A stretch of DNA of 64,000 nt from Castor canadensis (lineage: Eukaryota; Chordata; Mammalia; Rodentia; Castoridae): the NCBI RefSeq assembly GCF_047511655.1, contig NC_133391.1, forward strand, positions 126,364,384-126,428,383, read 5' to 3'. The first letter of the stretch is position 1, and every line of letters starts with the position of its first letter. Below, piece by piece: positions 23,129 through 35,689 of this stretch. The position numbers and the translations under genes are program-made. The notes under the pieces are model-generated. The model saw only the letters and a list, made by a program, of their open reading frames with translations, was not told the DNA's origin and did no database searches.

Positions 23129-23554
23129 AGTATAGTCAGATAACCTCTCAAAAGAATATTCTCTCAAAAGAATTCTTTTAAAAGACAAAAGAAGGCACAT
23201 TCAAAATTTAAAGTTTATTTGAGCAGACATGAATTTGTGAATCAGGCAGCTCAAGACCAGGCAGTTTGGGACTCTTCCTGAAAGGCACCAGGCTAAAGCT
23301 TCAATAGGGAGAATGAAGAAGTAACCAGTAGCTTTATTTGGATTCTTCCAGTGGATAGTCCCAATTAAAGGTTAGATGATGGTTTCTGATTACTAAGACT
23401 GTTTCCTTTTGGATTTTGGTTTTCTTATATGGGAACCCAGTGTCCTGAAGCAGCCTCAGTTTAAAAGCCTCCCAATTAATCATCTTAGCTCCATAAAATA
23501 CATAAAAGAAATAATTATCTTAACTCCATAATGTATATATATATATACATAATG
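23129..23554. other. intergenic
   Basis: Includes a short TA run near 23535-23549. Otherwise nothing nameable; an LTR-like style (caggcagctcaagaccaggc) is possible but unproven. Confidence 0.4.
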
Positions 23555-23862
23555 GAATTTGAACTCAGGACCCCCTGCTTGTTAGGCAGGTGGTATACCA
23601 ATTTAGCCATACTCCTAGCCCTTTTTGCATTAGTTATTTTTCAAATTGTATCTGGAGTCTTTGCCTGGGGCTGACCTGGACTGAGGTCTTCCTATTTACG
23701 CCTCCCTCATACCTGGAAAGACAGGCACATGCTACCAGACAGAGCTTATTGGCTGAGACAGGGATGTTGTAAACTTTTGCCAAAGCTGACCTCAAACCAT
23801 GATCCTCCCAGTCTCTATCCCCTAAGTAGCAGGGATTATAGATGTGAGTCATCATGCCTGAT
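23555..23862 (-). repeat. B1-ID composite SINE, expanded
   Basis: Antisense ID (tttgaactcaggaccccctg) then B1-like antisense ending gatgtgagtcatcatgcctg. It is unusually long, so it may be two elements. Confidence 0.7.
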
Positions 23863-23939
23863 CATATGAAGCTTTTTGAAGATTTCTAAATACAATGATA
23901 AGAAAATTATTATAGTACTCAAAATTATATTTATCAGGT

Positions 23940-24130
23940 ACTTTTTTTCTTTTCTTGTAATGTTGGGATTAAACTCAAGCCTTCCTAGGCAAGTACTCCA
24001 CCATTTGAAACATGCCCCCAGTCCTTTTGCTTTTTTAGCTTGTTTTTCAAATAGGATCTCTCTTGGGTTGACCTTGAACAGTGATCCTTCTACCTCTGCC
24101 TCCTGAGTAGCTGGTCGTCCACACCTGGCT
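23940..24130 (-). repeat. B1-ID composite SINE
   Basis: gggattaaactcaagccttc ... cctcctgagtagctggtcgt, antisense. Confidence 0.75.
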
Positions 24131-24171
24131 CTATTTCTGAATTATAATAGAGTCTATTTGGATATTCTGAT

Positions 24172-24385
24172 TTTTTTGGTAGCACTGGGGTTTGAACTCA
24201 GGACTTCATGCTTGTTAGGCAGGCTCTCTACCACTTGAACCACTCCACCAGCCCTGTTTTTTGTTGGGTGTTTTCAAGAAAGGGTCTCTTGAACTATTTG
24301 CCAGGGCGGGCGTCAAACAAGATCCTCCTGGTCTCTGCCTCCTGGATAGCAAGGATTAATAAGCGTGAGACACCAGCACCCAGAT
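24172..24385 (-). repeat. B1-ID composite SINE
   Basis: gtagcactggggtttgaact ... gtgagacaccagcacccaga; a well-preserved antisense dimer. Confidence 0.85.
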
Positions 24386-24452
24386 GACATTATATTTTTA
24401 TAATACATATTTTATTTTTATAATAAAGTTTATGGTTTTCAAAGTGCTTTCC

Positions 24453-24541
24453 AGGGCTGGTGGAGTGGCTCAAGTGGTTAAATTGCCTGCATAGCAAGTG
24501 TGAGGCCCTGAGTTCAAACCCAGTACCACCAAAAAAAAATT
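24453..24541 (+). repeat. ID-like SINE with target-site duplication
   Basis: gggctggtggagtggctcaa ... cccagtaccaccaaaaaaaa. The host words caaagtgctttcca occur on both sides (24439-24452 and 24554-24567, the second after an A-rich tail), marking the insertion. Confidence 0.85.
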
Positions 24542-24842
24542 AGTAAATAAAAACAAAGTGCTTTCCAAATTTGCTAGGGCAAAAATATGACTACCAAGTT
24601 TTACATTTGAGGAAAAACAATCTCAGAGAGTGGTGGTTTTTGCTCAAGGTATCTGGTGTCAGATGGATGTTGAGCCCCAATTCCTTGTCATAATAGACCA
24701 CCAGACTGCTTTCTATTTGCTTGATTGGTTTCTACTTCCAGCTGATATTGGCATCACAGTCAATTGTCTTCATCATTGATCAGTAGAAATGGAAGCAAGA
24801 AGATACTAGCTAAGTCATTTTAACTAACAATTTGAATCAGTT

Positions 24843-24965
24843 TCTTTTTTTTTTTTTTTTTGAATCAGTTTCATTGTGTAGCCAAGCCTGGTCTTGAACT
24901 CATGATCCTCCTGCATCTACCTGCTAAGTACTAAGATAAAAAGTGTACATTACCACACCTGGCTC
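24843..24965 (-). repeat. B1-like SINE
   Basis: Long T-run, then aagcctggtcttgaactcat and acattaccacacctggctca. Confidence 0.75.
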
Positions 24966-25071
24966 AATTTCACTTTTTAATGTCAATTTAATATAAAATT
25001 CAGATTATATAAAAGTATGAAGATAAAAAATTAAATCTTTGGTTACCATGAATTAAAGAATAAGCTACGTC

Positions 25072-25150
25072 CGGGTTATGGAAGTAGGTCACTGGTAGAA
25101 CACTTGCCTAGTATGTACAAAGCCATAGGTTTGATCCTCAGCACAGAAAG
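25072..25150 (+). repeat. ID-like SINE
   Basis: gttatggaagtaggtcactg ... gtttgatcctcagcacagaa. Its tail has grown into the following GGAA repeat. Confidence 0.7.
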
Positions 25151-25196
25151 AAAGAAAAGGGAGAAAGGAAGGAAGGAATGAAGGAAGGAAGGAAAA
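25150..25196 (+). repeat. (GGAA)n microsatellite
   Basis: aaaggaaggaaggaatgaag-type repeats directly at the SINE A-tail. Confidence 0.85.
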
Positions 25197-25546
25197 GGTT
25201 ATATTAATGTAACAATAAATAACAGAGATATAATAAGAAGGGTTGGTTTTACCACTTCTATGAGCCTTCTAGAACTCAAAGACAGGACAACATTGAAAAA
25301 AAAACAATTGAAAACTTAGATTGAAAGAATCTTAGAAAATACAGAAAGTACAAAGGTGAGGACATTACCGATAATCTCGTTATGATTGGAGAACTCCTAT
25401 GAACATTTTGACACACATTGTTTTCTTGTGCTGTTTTAGCAAGGCATGTTTTTATATAATTGAATCATAGTCCATATCTAATTGACTAGACTTGTTCCAT
25501 GAAATACAGTAACACAGAAAGTACATGAAGTTGGGGGTGTAGACAC

Positions 25547-25574
25547 AAACACACACACACACACACACACACAT
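25547..25574 (+). repeat. (CA)n microsatellite
   Basis: About 13 CA units in acacacaca. Confidence 0.9.
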
Positions 25575-26004
25575 GAAGAGCATTTTTCCAAGGTAGTACA
25601 TACTACTGGTAATCAATATTAAAAGCTACTGCAGAAGATTTCATCTTGTGAATGCATTCAGTTTACTAAATCATTCCTATACCATTCTTCTTTTTCATTT
25701 CACCATAAATTATCTATTTGTAATCAGATACTACATTTTCATTTATCTCTGTAAAGATCATACTCTTTTATTAGCATATATTAACTGTGCAAATTAAAAT
25801 GTTTCATTTTTATATTTTCATACATGTATACAATGTACCCTGATCATATTCACCCCCCATCAGACTCTCTTGTCCCCCAACTGACTCCTCTTGGTACTGT
25901 CTCCCCTAAAATGGTTTTCATTTCCTCCTACTCCTTCTTCTCCTTCTCCTCTTCCTCGACTTCCCTCTCTTTCTCCTCTTTCTTCTTCTTCTTCACCTGT
26001 TTTC

Positions 26005-26140
26005 TAAAACAAGGTCTTACTATGTAACCCAGGTTGGCCTAGACCTTCTATGTAACCCAGACTGGCCTCAGACTTGCCATCCTCCTGCCTCAACCTCCCC
26101 AGCATTCGTATTTTAGTGAATGGCACCTTACCAGGCTCTC
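26005..26140 (-). repeat. B1-like SINE
   Basis: caaggtcttactatgtaacc with a partly duplicated ctatgtaacccagactggcc, then cctgcctcaacctccccagc. Confidence 0.75.
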
Positions 26141-27169
26141 CTTCTGCTTTCTTATCTTTCTTTAAAAAAACACTAGATTCTTCATATGAGAAGAAGTGTG
26201 TGGTATTTCTCTTTCTGAGACTGACTTACTTTGCTTAATGTGATTTCTAGTTCCATCCGTTTCCTGCAAACAACTAATTGCATTCTTCTCTATGGCCGAA
26301 TAATACTTCATTGTGTTTATCTACCACATTTTCTTTATCAATTCATCTGTTGATGGGCAACTAGGCCCATCAAAGTTATAAATCCATAACTTTGCTATTT
26401 TGAATAGAACCACAATGTAAACATGAGTGTGCAGGTGTCTCTGTTGCATGCTGACATTGATTCCTTTGAATCTATACCCAGGAGTGGTATAACAGGATCT
26501 ATGTGAGTGCTATTTTTGAGGAACCTCCAAATTGATTTCCATAGTTAATGAACTAATTTACCTTCTCACTAAAAGTATATATGGGTTCCTTCCCTCCCAT
26601 CCCACCCCACACACATCCATACCAATATTTGTTGCTTCTTAAATATAGTCATTCTGACTGGGATGAGATAGAATCTCAACATAGCTTTAATTCAAAATTC
26701 CTTGATAGCTAAGGATATTGAACAATTTTTAATGTATTTATTGGGCATAGGTACTTTTTCTTTTGAGACCCATCTGTTCAATTCATTTCCCACCATTTAT
26801 TGGCAGAATTATTTGGTCTTGTTTGCTTTTGTTTTCATCTTTCTTCTTCTTTTTTGAATTATTTGTTCTTTTTGTGTTTCATTACTTGAGTTCTTTATAC
26901 ATTCTGAATATTAACCCCTTGTCAGATGAATAGCTGGCAAAGATTTTTCCCATTCTGCAGGCTGTGTCTTCACCCTGTTAATGATTTCATTTGCTATGTA
27001 GAAACGATCTAATTTGATGAATCCCATTTATAATTGTTGCTATTATTTCCTGAACTGTTGGAGTTATATTCAGAAAGTCACTGCCTATACCTATGTCTTC
27101 AAGTGTTTCCCCTTTGTTTTCCTGTAGTAGTTTTGTTACCAGGAGGGTATGTGGAAAAGAGGAGATATT

Positions 27170-27765
27170 GTGACCCCTAGAATCTTGAAATAATGACAAA
27201 GTGAATTTTCACATAATCCACAAAGGAGGCACACAAGATTGCAGGCCAGCAGAGATTTATTCAGCATTGGAAGACGGAGAAGGGTACAAGGACAGAGGGA
27301 GAATAAGCTAACATCACATTCTGACAAGGCTGTTACTTAGCAACTTCCCAATTATCCTGTTTTGATATTAACACCCAAGCCTGGAACAAAGAATGTAGCT
27401 TGGACTTATATTCAAAAAATCTCCTGACATGAGTGTCTGCTCTTTATGGTCCTTTTGTACACACTCTCCTGGTCACAGATTTTTTTTTAAAGGCATTTTT
27501 TTGTATTGCAGGACCTACCGACTCATCTAGGGACAATGTATTTTATTTAACATCTAAAAGAGAAGGGAGGATGATGGAACAGTGGAGATTTGTACATTCA
27601 TGAATAGTTGATTTAATTTCTTGCTGTTATAGTAATTTTTAGTCTTATTTCCTCCGCCTGTCTCTGCTCCTGACCCAGGCTTAGTTTCTGATAAATTTTC
27701 TAATTTCCTGGCCATCTTACCCTAGCTATCCTTATCCTCTCTTGTTCAAAGTTTAAGGTCTTACA
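27170..27765 (-). repeat. solo LTR (class I/II ERV), inserted in the LINE-1
   Basis: On the minus strand it starts TGTAAGACC and ends GGGGTCACA, about 595 bases. AATAAA lies within CTGAATAAATCTCTGC (plus 27250-27265), in the usual U3-R-U5 layout. No internal retroviral sequence adjoins it and LINE-1 sequence resumes outside. I saw no clear target duplication. Confidence 0.7.
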
Positions 27766-27810
27766 TTAAGATCATTGTTGTTTTCTTTTTGTTTTTGTTT
27801 GTTTGTTTTT

Positions 27811-28208
27811 CAGTACTTGGGTTGTACCCCAGGCATGAGCATGCTAGCACTTTTTTTTTTTTTTTTGGTAGTACTAGGGTTTGAATTTGGGGCTTCCTGC
27901 TTGCTAGGCAGATCTAGCAGTTGAGCCATGCCCCCAGCCCTTTTTTTACTTTAGTTATTTTTTGTATAGAGTCACATCTTGCCCTGGGCCTGCCTCAACC
28001 CAAGATCCTTCTACCTATGCCTCCTGAATAGTTGGGATTACAGGCAAGTACCACCATGCCCACACCTACCACTTGAGCCACATCCCCAGTTCTTTTGTTT
28101 GTACTTTATTTTTGAGATGGGATCTTGCTAACTTTGCTTGGCTTATGTTCAAACTAGCTGCCTCTGTCTCCCAAGTTACTGGGATTTACAGGCATGTGCC
28201 ACCATGCC
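27811..28208 (-). repeat. nested B1-ID SINEs
   Basis: At least two antisense units: one with ID part near 27866-27945 and B1 near 27955-28055, and another whose ID end (acttgagccacatccccagt) and B1 end (caggcatgtgccaccatgcc) flank it at 27811-27850 and 28067-28208. Confidence 0.75.
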
Positions 28209-29065
28209 AAAACATTGATCCACATGGAATTGATTTCTATGCATGGCAAGAGACAGGAATCTAGGAGTGCTTTACATGTGAATATCCAGTTTCTCTACCA
28301 CCATTTGTTGAAGAGACTGCCTTTTCTGCAACGTATGTTTTTGGCACTTTTGTGAAGAATCAGATGGCTGTAGCTGTTCGGGCCTATTTCTGGATCCTCT
28401 ATTCTATTCCATTGGTCTACATGTTTTTGTGTCAGTACCATGTTGTTTTTGTTAATATGGTTATATAGTATAATTTGGAATCAGGTAGTGATACCTCCAG
28501 TATCACTCTTTTTTACTTAGTATTATTTTGGCTATTCAGGGTTTTTTGTGCTTCCATATGAATTTTAGGATTGCTTTTTATATTTCTATGAAGAATGTCA
28601 TAGTAATTTTTATAGAGATTGCATTGAATCTACATCACTTTCAGTAATATAGCCATTTCACGATATTAATTCTGCTGATCCGTGAACATGGGAGGTCTTT
28701 CCAACTTCTCGTATCTTCCTTAATTTCTTTCTTTAGTGATTTTCAGTTTTCACTGGAGAGGCATTTCACTTCCTTGGTTAGGTTTATTCCTAAGTATTTT
28801 CTGAGGCTATTGTCAGTGGGATTGTTTTTTTGGTTTCTTTCTCAGCATGTTCATTTTTGGTATTAGAAAAACTACATACCAATTTTGTATCCTGCTCCTT
28901 TGCCAAAAGCGTTTATCAGATCTAAGACTTTTCTTGTGGAGTGTTTGTATCTTTTGAGTATAGGATCAGATAGTCTGCCAATAGGGATAATTTGACTTCT
29001 TCCTTCCCATTTATATACCTTTTACTTCTCTCCCTTGTCTTATTTCTATGAATAAGAATTCAAGA

Positions 29066-29149
29066 GCTGATAGAATGGCTCAACTGGTAGAGTGCCTGCC
29101 TAACAAGCATAAGGCCCTGAGTTCAAACCTCAGCACCTCAAAAAAAAAA
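29066..29149 (+). repeat. ID-like SINE with target-site duplication
   Basis: agctgatagaatggctcaac ... ctcagcacctc and A-tail. aagaattcaa flanks both sides (29056-29065 and 29148-29157). Confidence 0.85.
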
Positions 29150-29434
29150 GAATTCAAACATTTTCATGATTAAGAGTGAAGAGAGTAAATGCCGTTATCT
29201 CATTCCAGATTTTGGAAGAAATGCTTTCATTTTTCCCATTCACCACAATATCAACTATTGGTTGGTCATATATAGTTGCTATTATATCGAAGTATAATCT
29301 TTCTATTCAAAATTTCTTCAAGGCTTTTATCAGGAAAGCATGTGAATTTTGTCACAGGATTTGGTCTATATCTGTTGAGATGATCCTGTGATTATATAAT
29401 TCTATTTAATGTGCTGTATTATGTTTATTGATTT

Positions 29435-29655
29435 TTTTCTTTTTTGGTGACACCAGAGTTTCATCTCAGGGCCTCATGCTTGCTACATATTCTTACTACA
29501 TCAGCCACTCCACTAGTCCTTTTTTGTGATGAGTTTTTTCAAGATAGGGTCTATAGAACTATTAGCCCAGGAATGATGTTGAACCTCAATCCTCCTGATC
29601 CGCACCTCCTGAGTAGCTAGGATTATAGGCGTAAGCGCCCAGCACCCAGCTGTTT
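29435..29655 (-). repeat. B1-ID composite SINE
   Basis: gtgacaccagagtttcatct ... gtaagcgcccagcacccagc, antisense, splitting LINE-1 ORF2. Confidence 0.8.
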
Positions 29656-30002
29656 ATTGATTTTGTATATATTGATCCATCTTTGCATTCCTGGAATGAA
29701 ACCAACTTGATCACTAGGTATGATCTTTTTAATGTGTTGTTGAATTCAGTTGGTGCGTTTTTTATGAGACGATCTGCATCTATTTTCATCAAGGATTTTG
29801 GTCGATAGTTTTCTTTTTCTGTTGTATCTTTCTCTGGTTTTGGTATCAATGTAATACTGGCTTTGCAGAATGAATTTGGTAGAATTCCTTCCCTTTCACT
29901 TTTAGGGAAGTTTGAGGAGCACTGGTGTTCAATCTTCTTTAAAGTATTGGTTGAATTCAGCAGTGAATTCATTGGGTCCTGGTCTTTTCTTTGTTGGGAG
30001 AC

Positions 30003-30230
30003 TTTTTTTTGGTGGCACTGGGTTTTGAACTCAAGGCCTCATGTTTGCTAGGCAAGCACTCTATCATTTGAGCCTCTCTGCCAGCCCTTTTTAGTGTTGG
30101 GTATTTTTGAGAGAGAGTCTCGCTTTTCGACCCTTCCCCTCCCTCAGTCTGGTCTCAAACCAAGATCCTCCTGATCTCTGTCTCCAAATTAGCTAAGATT
30201 ACAGTCATAAACCACCAGTGCCCAGCAGGA
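30003..30230 (-). repeat. B1-ID composite SINE
   Basis: ggtggcactgggttttgaac ... aaccaccagtgcccagcagg. The word ggagac(c)ttt on both sides may be its target duplication. Confidence 0.8.
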
Positions 30231-31071
30231 GACCTTTTATTACTGCTTCAATCTCATTGCTCATTATAGATCTGTCTAGGTTGTTTATGTTTTCTTGGCT
30301 CAATCTTGACAGGTCATATGAATCTCAAAATTTATCCACGTCTTCTAGATTTTCTGTTCTTAAAACTGGAATGCCATACAATAGATTTTCTTTTTTGTTA
30401 GCATACATTAACAATAAACACAACAGTGTTTCATTGTGATAATTCCATAGATGCATAAAATATACTTTGAAGGAGTTTATCCCCTCCATTATAGATTTTC
30501 TAACTTATTGGAATGTAAGTTTCAAAATATTCCCTAATAATCTTCTGGATTTCATTGGTATCTCTTGTAACATCTCAGTTTTCACATCTAAGTTTGTTGA
30601 TTTGGATATTCTCTCTCCTTTTCTTTGTTAAGGGATTGCCAATATTGTTAATCTTTTTCACAGAACCAATTCTTTGTTCATTGATTCTTTGTATTGTTCT
30701 TTTGGTCTCCATTTTATTAATTTCTGCCTTGATATTTATTATTTCTTTTCATCTACTAATTTTAGGTTTGGCTTGTTATTTTTCTTCTAAGACCTCAAGG
30801 TATATCATTATGGTAGGTATTTGAGATCTCTCCGATTTTTTTAATGTAGGCATTCATAGCTATGAACTTTTCTCTTAGCACTGCCTTTGCTATATCCCAG
30901 AGGTTCTGGTAAATTGTATTTTCATTTTAATTTGATCTAGGAATTTTAAGTCCATTTTATCTATCTTGTTTAACTGTGAAGTTTCTTTGTTGATCTTTAG
31001 TCTGATCTGGATTATCTGTCTATTGATAAGAATAAGGTACTGACATTACCCACTATAATTGCACTATCCAC

Positions 31072-31072
31072 T

Positions 31073-31127
<55 letters not shown>
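31072..31127 (+). repeat. (TA)n microsatellite
   Basis: A near-pure run of about 27 TA units inside the antisense LINE-1. The flanking word cccactataattg occurs on both sides (near 31049 and 31133), suggesting a small local duplication. Confidence 0.9.
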
Positions 31128-31129
<2 letters not shown>

Positions 31130-32521
31130 TTACCCACTATAATTGGACCTATCTGTTCCTTTATGTCCAGTATTGTTTGTTTTATGTAACTGTGTCCACC
31201 CATATTTGGTACATACATATTTAGACTCATCATATCTTCTTGATTGATTTTTCATTTTATTAATATGTAATGACCTTCTTTATTTCTCTTGACTAATTTT
31301 GGCTTGATCTACTTTGTCAGATATGAATACACCACAACTACTTACTTTTGGCTTCTATTTGCTTGGTATATTATTTTCCATCCTTATACCTTTAGTCTCT
31401 TTGTATCTATGCCAATGAAATGTGTTTCTTCCAGACACCAAGCAGTCAGTCGGGTGTTGCTTTTTTTTAATCCAGTCAGTCAATCTGTGTCTTTTAATTA
31501 GAGACTTAAGACCATTAATATTTAGGGTTATTATTGAGAAATTGAGAACTATTTGCTAATTCCTGTAATTTTGCTGGGTTGTTTTCCTGGTTAATTTTAA
31601 TACTATTTGTTATTTTCTTCCATATTCATTTTAGGATTTTCTGGTTAACTGAGTAGAACATGCTTGTTTCTTTCCAAATTCTCATTTGTTCATCTTGTCC
31701 TCTCACAAAATATATTCTTTCCTGAGATCTCTTATTTGTGACCATCTTTCTACCTTATTTGTGTGTAGGATTTCTTCAAGTATATTCTTTAATGCTGGCT
31801 TAGTTGTCATGAATTGCTTTAATTTGTGCTTACCTTGGAAAGTCCTCATTAATCCACTGATCCTAAAGGATAACTTTGATGGATATACTAATCTTGGTTG
31901 ACACCTCTCAGGACTTTAAATATATCATTTTATGCTTTCCTTGCTTTTAGAGTTTCTGCAGAGTGGTCTGATGTAATTCTGATGAGTTTTTCTTTAAAAT
32001 AAATTGGTGTTCTTTCTTTAATCTGCAGTTTTGGTATTTTAGCTATAATGCGACGTGGTCCTTTTCTGATCATGTCTATTTTGAGTTCTAAATGCTTCTT
32101 GTATTTGTATATCTGTATCTTCCCATCGATTTGGGAAATTTCTGCTATAATTTATTTGAAAAGGTTTTCTATGCCTGTAGTTTGTATCTCAGCTTCTTTT
32201 TCTACCCCATAGATTCTTAGGTTTTGTCTCTTTATCATGTCCCAAAGTTCTTGAAAGTAGTGGTTAACTCTTATTTATTATTTTTCTTTATGCTGTCTGT
32301 ATGTAGTATTTCCTCAACCTTGTCCTCAGTCCCAGATATTCTTTCTTCCACATGATCTGGTCTATTGGTTATGCTTTCACTGAGTTTTTTTTAATCTGAT
32401 TTATTGAATTTTTTCATTCCAACATATCTGACTGGTTATTTTTCAGAATCTCAATATCCTGACTGAATTTCTTATCCATATAGCTGATTTTCTCATCCAG
32501 GTCTGGAGTTGACCCTTTTAC

Positions 32522-32920
32522 TGTGAAGAAAAACCCTCTGCCCTCATAGAACCATGGCAGGAACAAAATACCAATAGCCACATGAAATGAGGAAGGAGAG
32601 ATGGAGTACATGGAATGCTGGAATGAGGAAATAGGGGCTGAGTTCATGAAATGTTCCCGTGCACCTGAAACTCAAACCATGGTCTTAGGAAGACACAACC
32701 AATCAATAAGGTACACAAAAAGGGAGACAGCCAATCAAGAGTAGCCTAACCCAAGGTATAAAACTTTCTCTCAACCCTGTCTTGTCATGCTATGCTCTTT
32801 TGCCTAGTAGTCCACTGTTCCTCCCTTTTGACGGCATCGTAATAAAGCTTTGCTTTCTTCTACCTTCCTGTCTCAGTAAAATGCTTTTACTAACCCGCAG
32901 ATCCAAAATCCACAATATCA
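32522..32920 (+). repeat. ERV-B 5' LTR
   Basis: Contains CCAAT at 32731-32735, TATAAAA from 32757, and the AATAAA signal at 32841-32846, in correct U3-R order, then ends ccacaatatca. Confidence 0.9.
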
Positions 32921-35680
32921 TGGTGTTTATATGAGGAGATTTTGTCTTTCCAGGGACTTTATCTTTCATTTTTCACATCACTACACCCCATAACTGTGAA
33001 CGGCCTTTCCATCCTCTTGTTCGCACTTTTTTACTTCCAACCCATGGTCCAGTGGACAGTAGGCAGTTGGGTGAACCTTTGTATACTGTGTGTGACTTCT
33101 CCTCTGTCTTTACTTTCACTTTCAAATCCCTTCTGATCTTCCTCGGAGATGCCATCTCTTCCTATTAAAGGATGATTGAAGCCAGTGGTGAGTTATCCCT
33201 TTCCTTTCCTGATGTCAAGTCCCCTCATTTCTGAGGGTCACACTTAGAGTGCTCACATTTATGAGTGTCACACCAGTGTTTGAAGGTCTTTCTGCTTAGA
33301 TGAGAATTGCCATCAGTAGTTGCACTTTTGTCTGCTGTGAACATCTAGGCTGAGCCCCTAGATGTGTTCTCTCATTTGGACACCTCAATGAGACTTTGGG
33401 TGTCCTCAGTGAGGTTTGGGAACCTCCCAAATTTTCATCCTCTGTTACTCAACCCTGAGCTACATCTTTTTAAATGTGGCATGGTCACCTTACAAGCTGC
33501 AAGATCAGCAAGTAAAGCTCCAAAACAGTACTCTTACTTGATCTTTTCTGCTGTAATTCCTCTAAATGATACAAGGTCCCTTAAGTCCTGGCCCTCATAT
33601 TCGTCTCACAGGGTTCAGACCTGTGGGAGGAATGCTGCATCTGTCTGGCCTGTTCAGGGTATTCTAAATGATTCTAGATCCATCCATCTCCACCTCTTCC
33701 TCCTCCTCCTCCTCTTTGGTGTAGCTGGGATTGAACTCAGGGCTTCATGCTTGCAAAGAAGGTACTGTACCACTTGTCCCACAACTCCAGTCCGTTTTGC
33801 TCTGGTTATTTTGGAGATAGGGTCTCACTAACTATTTTCCCAAGTTGTCCTCAAACCAAGATCCTCCTGATCTCAGCCTCCCAGGTGATTACAGTTATGA
33901 GCCACTGGTACCTGGCCATCCCATCCCTCTTCTGTTCTATCCTGCTCCCCTATAGAGTCTCCTGGCCTTCCCTTTCCCTATATTTTTTATGGAGACCTCC
34001 TTTCCTTCATGTTTAATATTTCACATTTCCCAATGGATGACTCATGACTCTCTAATATGTTTCCTGAGGAATTAATCACCCCCTCCTTGTTTTCTTTCCT
34101 CTAGAAACCTCCTACTCTGTGCCTAGTGCTCTAACCTCCTAAACAGATTTTCCCATTCCACTATGCCTCCTTCCATAGCCCAACTCCACAGAGGATATCT
34201 CTATCACGATGATGCTATGATGGGGCTATGACTGTAGACACAAGGTCCTCATCATCTTGTTACCCCCTAGGAAGAACTGTAATTAATATATGACTGAAAG
34301 TTCTGTCTCAGAGCATTCTAAAATTAATATAATTGCTTATATGTCTTATTTTCGTAAATGTGTAAAAGCTGCTATCTTTTCCAAAAAATCAGTTATTTCA
34401 ATCAGGTCTAACTAAAATGCAAGAATTGAGGAATGAACTCTCCATCTTTAGACTAAGAAGAAAAAATTTATAAAGTAAAGCAACTGTTGGAACTGCCTAA
34501 TGAAGGGCTTGTCATAGGGACCTTACATTTTTGTTATTTCAGCAAAGGATCTTAATCTGTTCCATTCTGTCATAAATTTTATTTAATCTTTTACAATATT
34601 GGTCTAGAAACAGATGTATTTTTAAAAATTGTTATATAGAGAAACAGTTTGTGATTGTTTTCTCCTGGTTCTTCATTGAAATACAAGGCTAGTAAGCCTA
34701 TTTTATTGAATAAAAAACAGTTTTGTCTAAGTTCAAAACTTTTGTAAAAGCTATTTCAAAAATATATAAGCCTTCTGGAATGTCACGCTTAGGAAACACT
34801 TTTACCAAGCTACTGTCCACCAAATTAAAATTGTTAATGATGGTAGCCTTTTGTAGGGTGTGTCTATGGGTTCTGAGTGATAATAAGGAGAGCTTGATGG
34901 TGCTGGAACTATATTGTTAATCATAATTATTATTCTAAAATGCTGTTTACAGTGGAAATAACTAGACTGTTCTGTCAGTTGCTAAACTTTTTCAGACTTT
35001 TAACCATGGCTATTCTAAGTCTTTTGTCATTGCAGTTTGATCCTTCTGGAGCATCCGCACTTGGGATCATAAAGGATGAGTCTTGCAATACATATTTCTC
35101 AAATAAGTCAGTTTTTTAATACTTGCTTCTGTTTGGTTTGGTTTTGTATTTTCCTTGTAAAACCTTGTTGTTGTTGTTGTTGTTGTTTTACATTCTGCAG
35201 AAGTTCTACTTTAACAATAATGACTTGAGCCAAATATTAAAAAGATAAAATTAAACTTAATGGATTTAGGGAAGCCCAACTTAAGAACCACTTCTTGTAA
35301 ACCTTTCATTGAATAAATTTGGCCAAAAAGGATCTTACTGGCATCAACTCCCATCTGACTTTTTCTCACTTCCTCTCTGACATAGGATCCAATCAGACCA
35401 GTTGGGACATTTCATCTTGGAAATGAAGAAAGACCTACCAGGATAAAGCTTATCCTGATGAGGGACCATTCAGAGGCAAACAGTCATAAGAAAACTCTTC
35501 AGGTAAGAGGGGAAGTTGTCAGATTCCAGTTGGAGTCACTTGTGTTAATACTTCCAAACATAATTAAAGTAGTGAGATTGTAGATAAATGGTTCATAAAC
35601 ATGGTTACCTAAACCAATGCCTGCCTACCTTCCTAATGGATTAAAAAAAAATCTTCCTATCACCTGCTATTCCTCAAACT
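32921..35680 (+). other. ERV-B 5' internal region, unassigned
   Basis: Between the 5' LTR and the env remnant. The 155-codon frame at 33364-33831 runs into a SINE and has no retroviral motif I recognise. A (TTG)n run lies at about 35166-35187. Confidence 0.5.
33704..33920 (-). repeat. B1-ID composite SINE
   Basis: A (TCC)n stretch then gctgggattgaactcagggc ... gttatgagccactggtacct, antisense, inside ERV-B. Confidence 0.8.
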
Positions 35681-35689
35681 TCAGGAAAA

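Larger units (their letters stand above)
25740..32521 (-). mobile_element. LINE-1, long antisense copy, decayed and interrupted
   Basis: Plus-strand text is the reverse complement of LINE-1. Near 26290-26360 lies the ORF2 end region (aataatacttcattgtgttt). A reverse-transcriptase piece is readable on the minus strand at 29586-29972 ([20 protein letters not shown]). ORF2-to-ORF1 sequence continues to 32521. It is interrupted by a solo LTR, five or more SINEs and a TA microsatellite, and then by ERV-B. The 3' UTR limit near 25740 is approximate. Confidence 0.85.

Noticed and set aside
24453-24541. tRNA gene suspected from A- and B-box-like sequences
   Set aside because: The many dispersed copies with A-tails and target duplications are tRNA-derived SINEs; no cloverleaf anticodon arm is intact.
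33364-33831. 155-codon plus-strand ORF in ERV-B
   Set aside because: Runs into a SINE at its 3' part and shows no retroviral or cellular motif.
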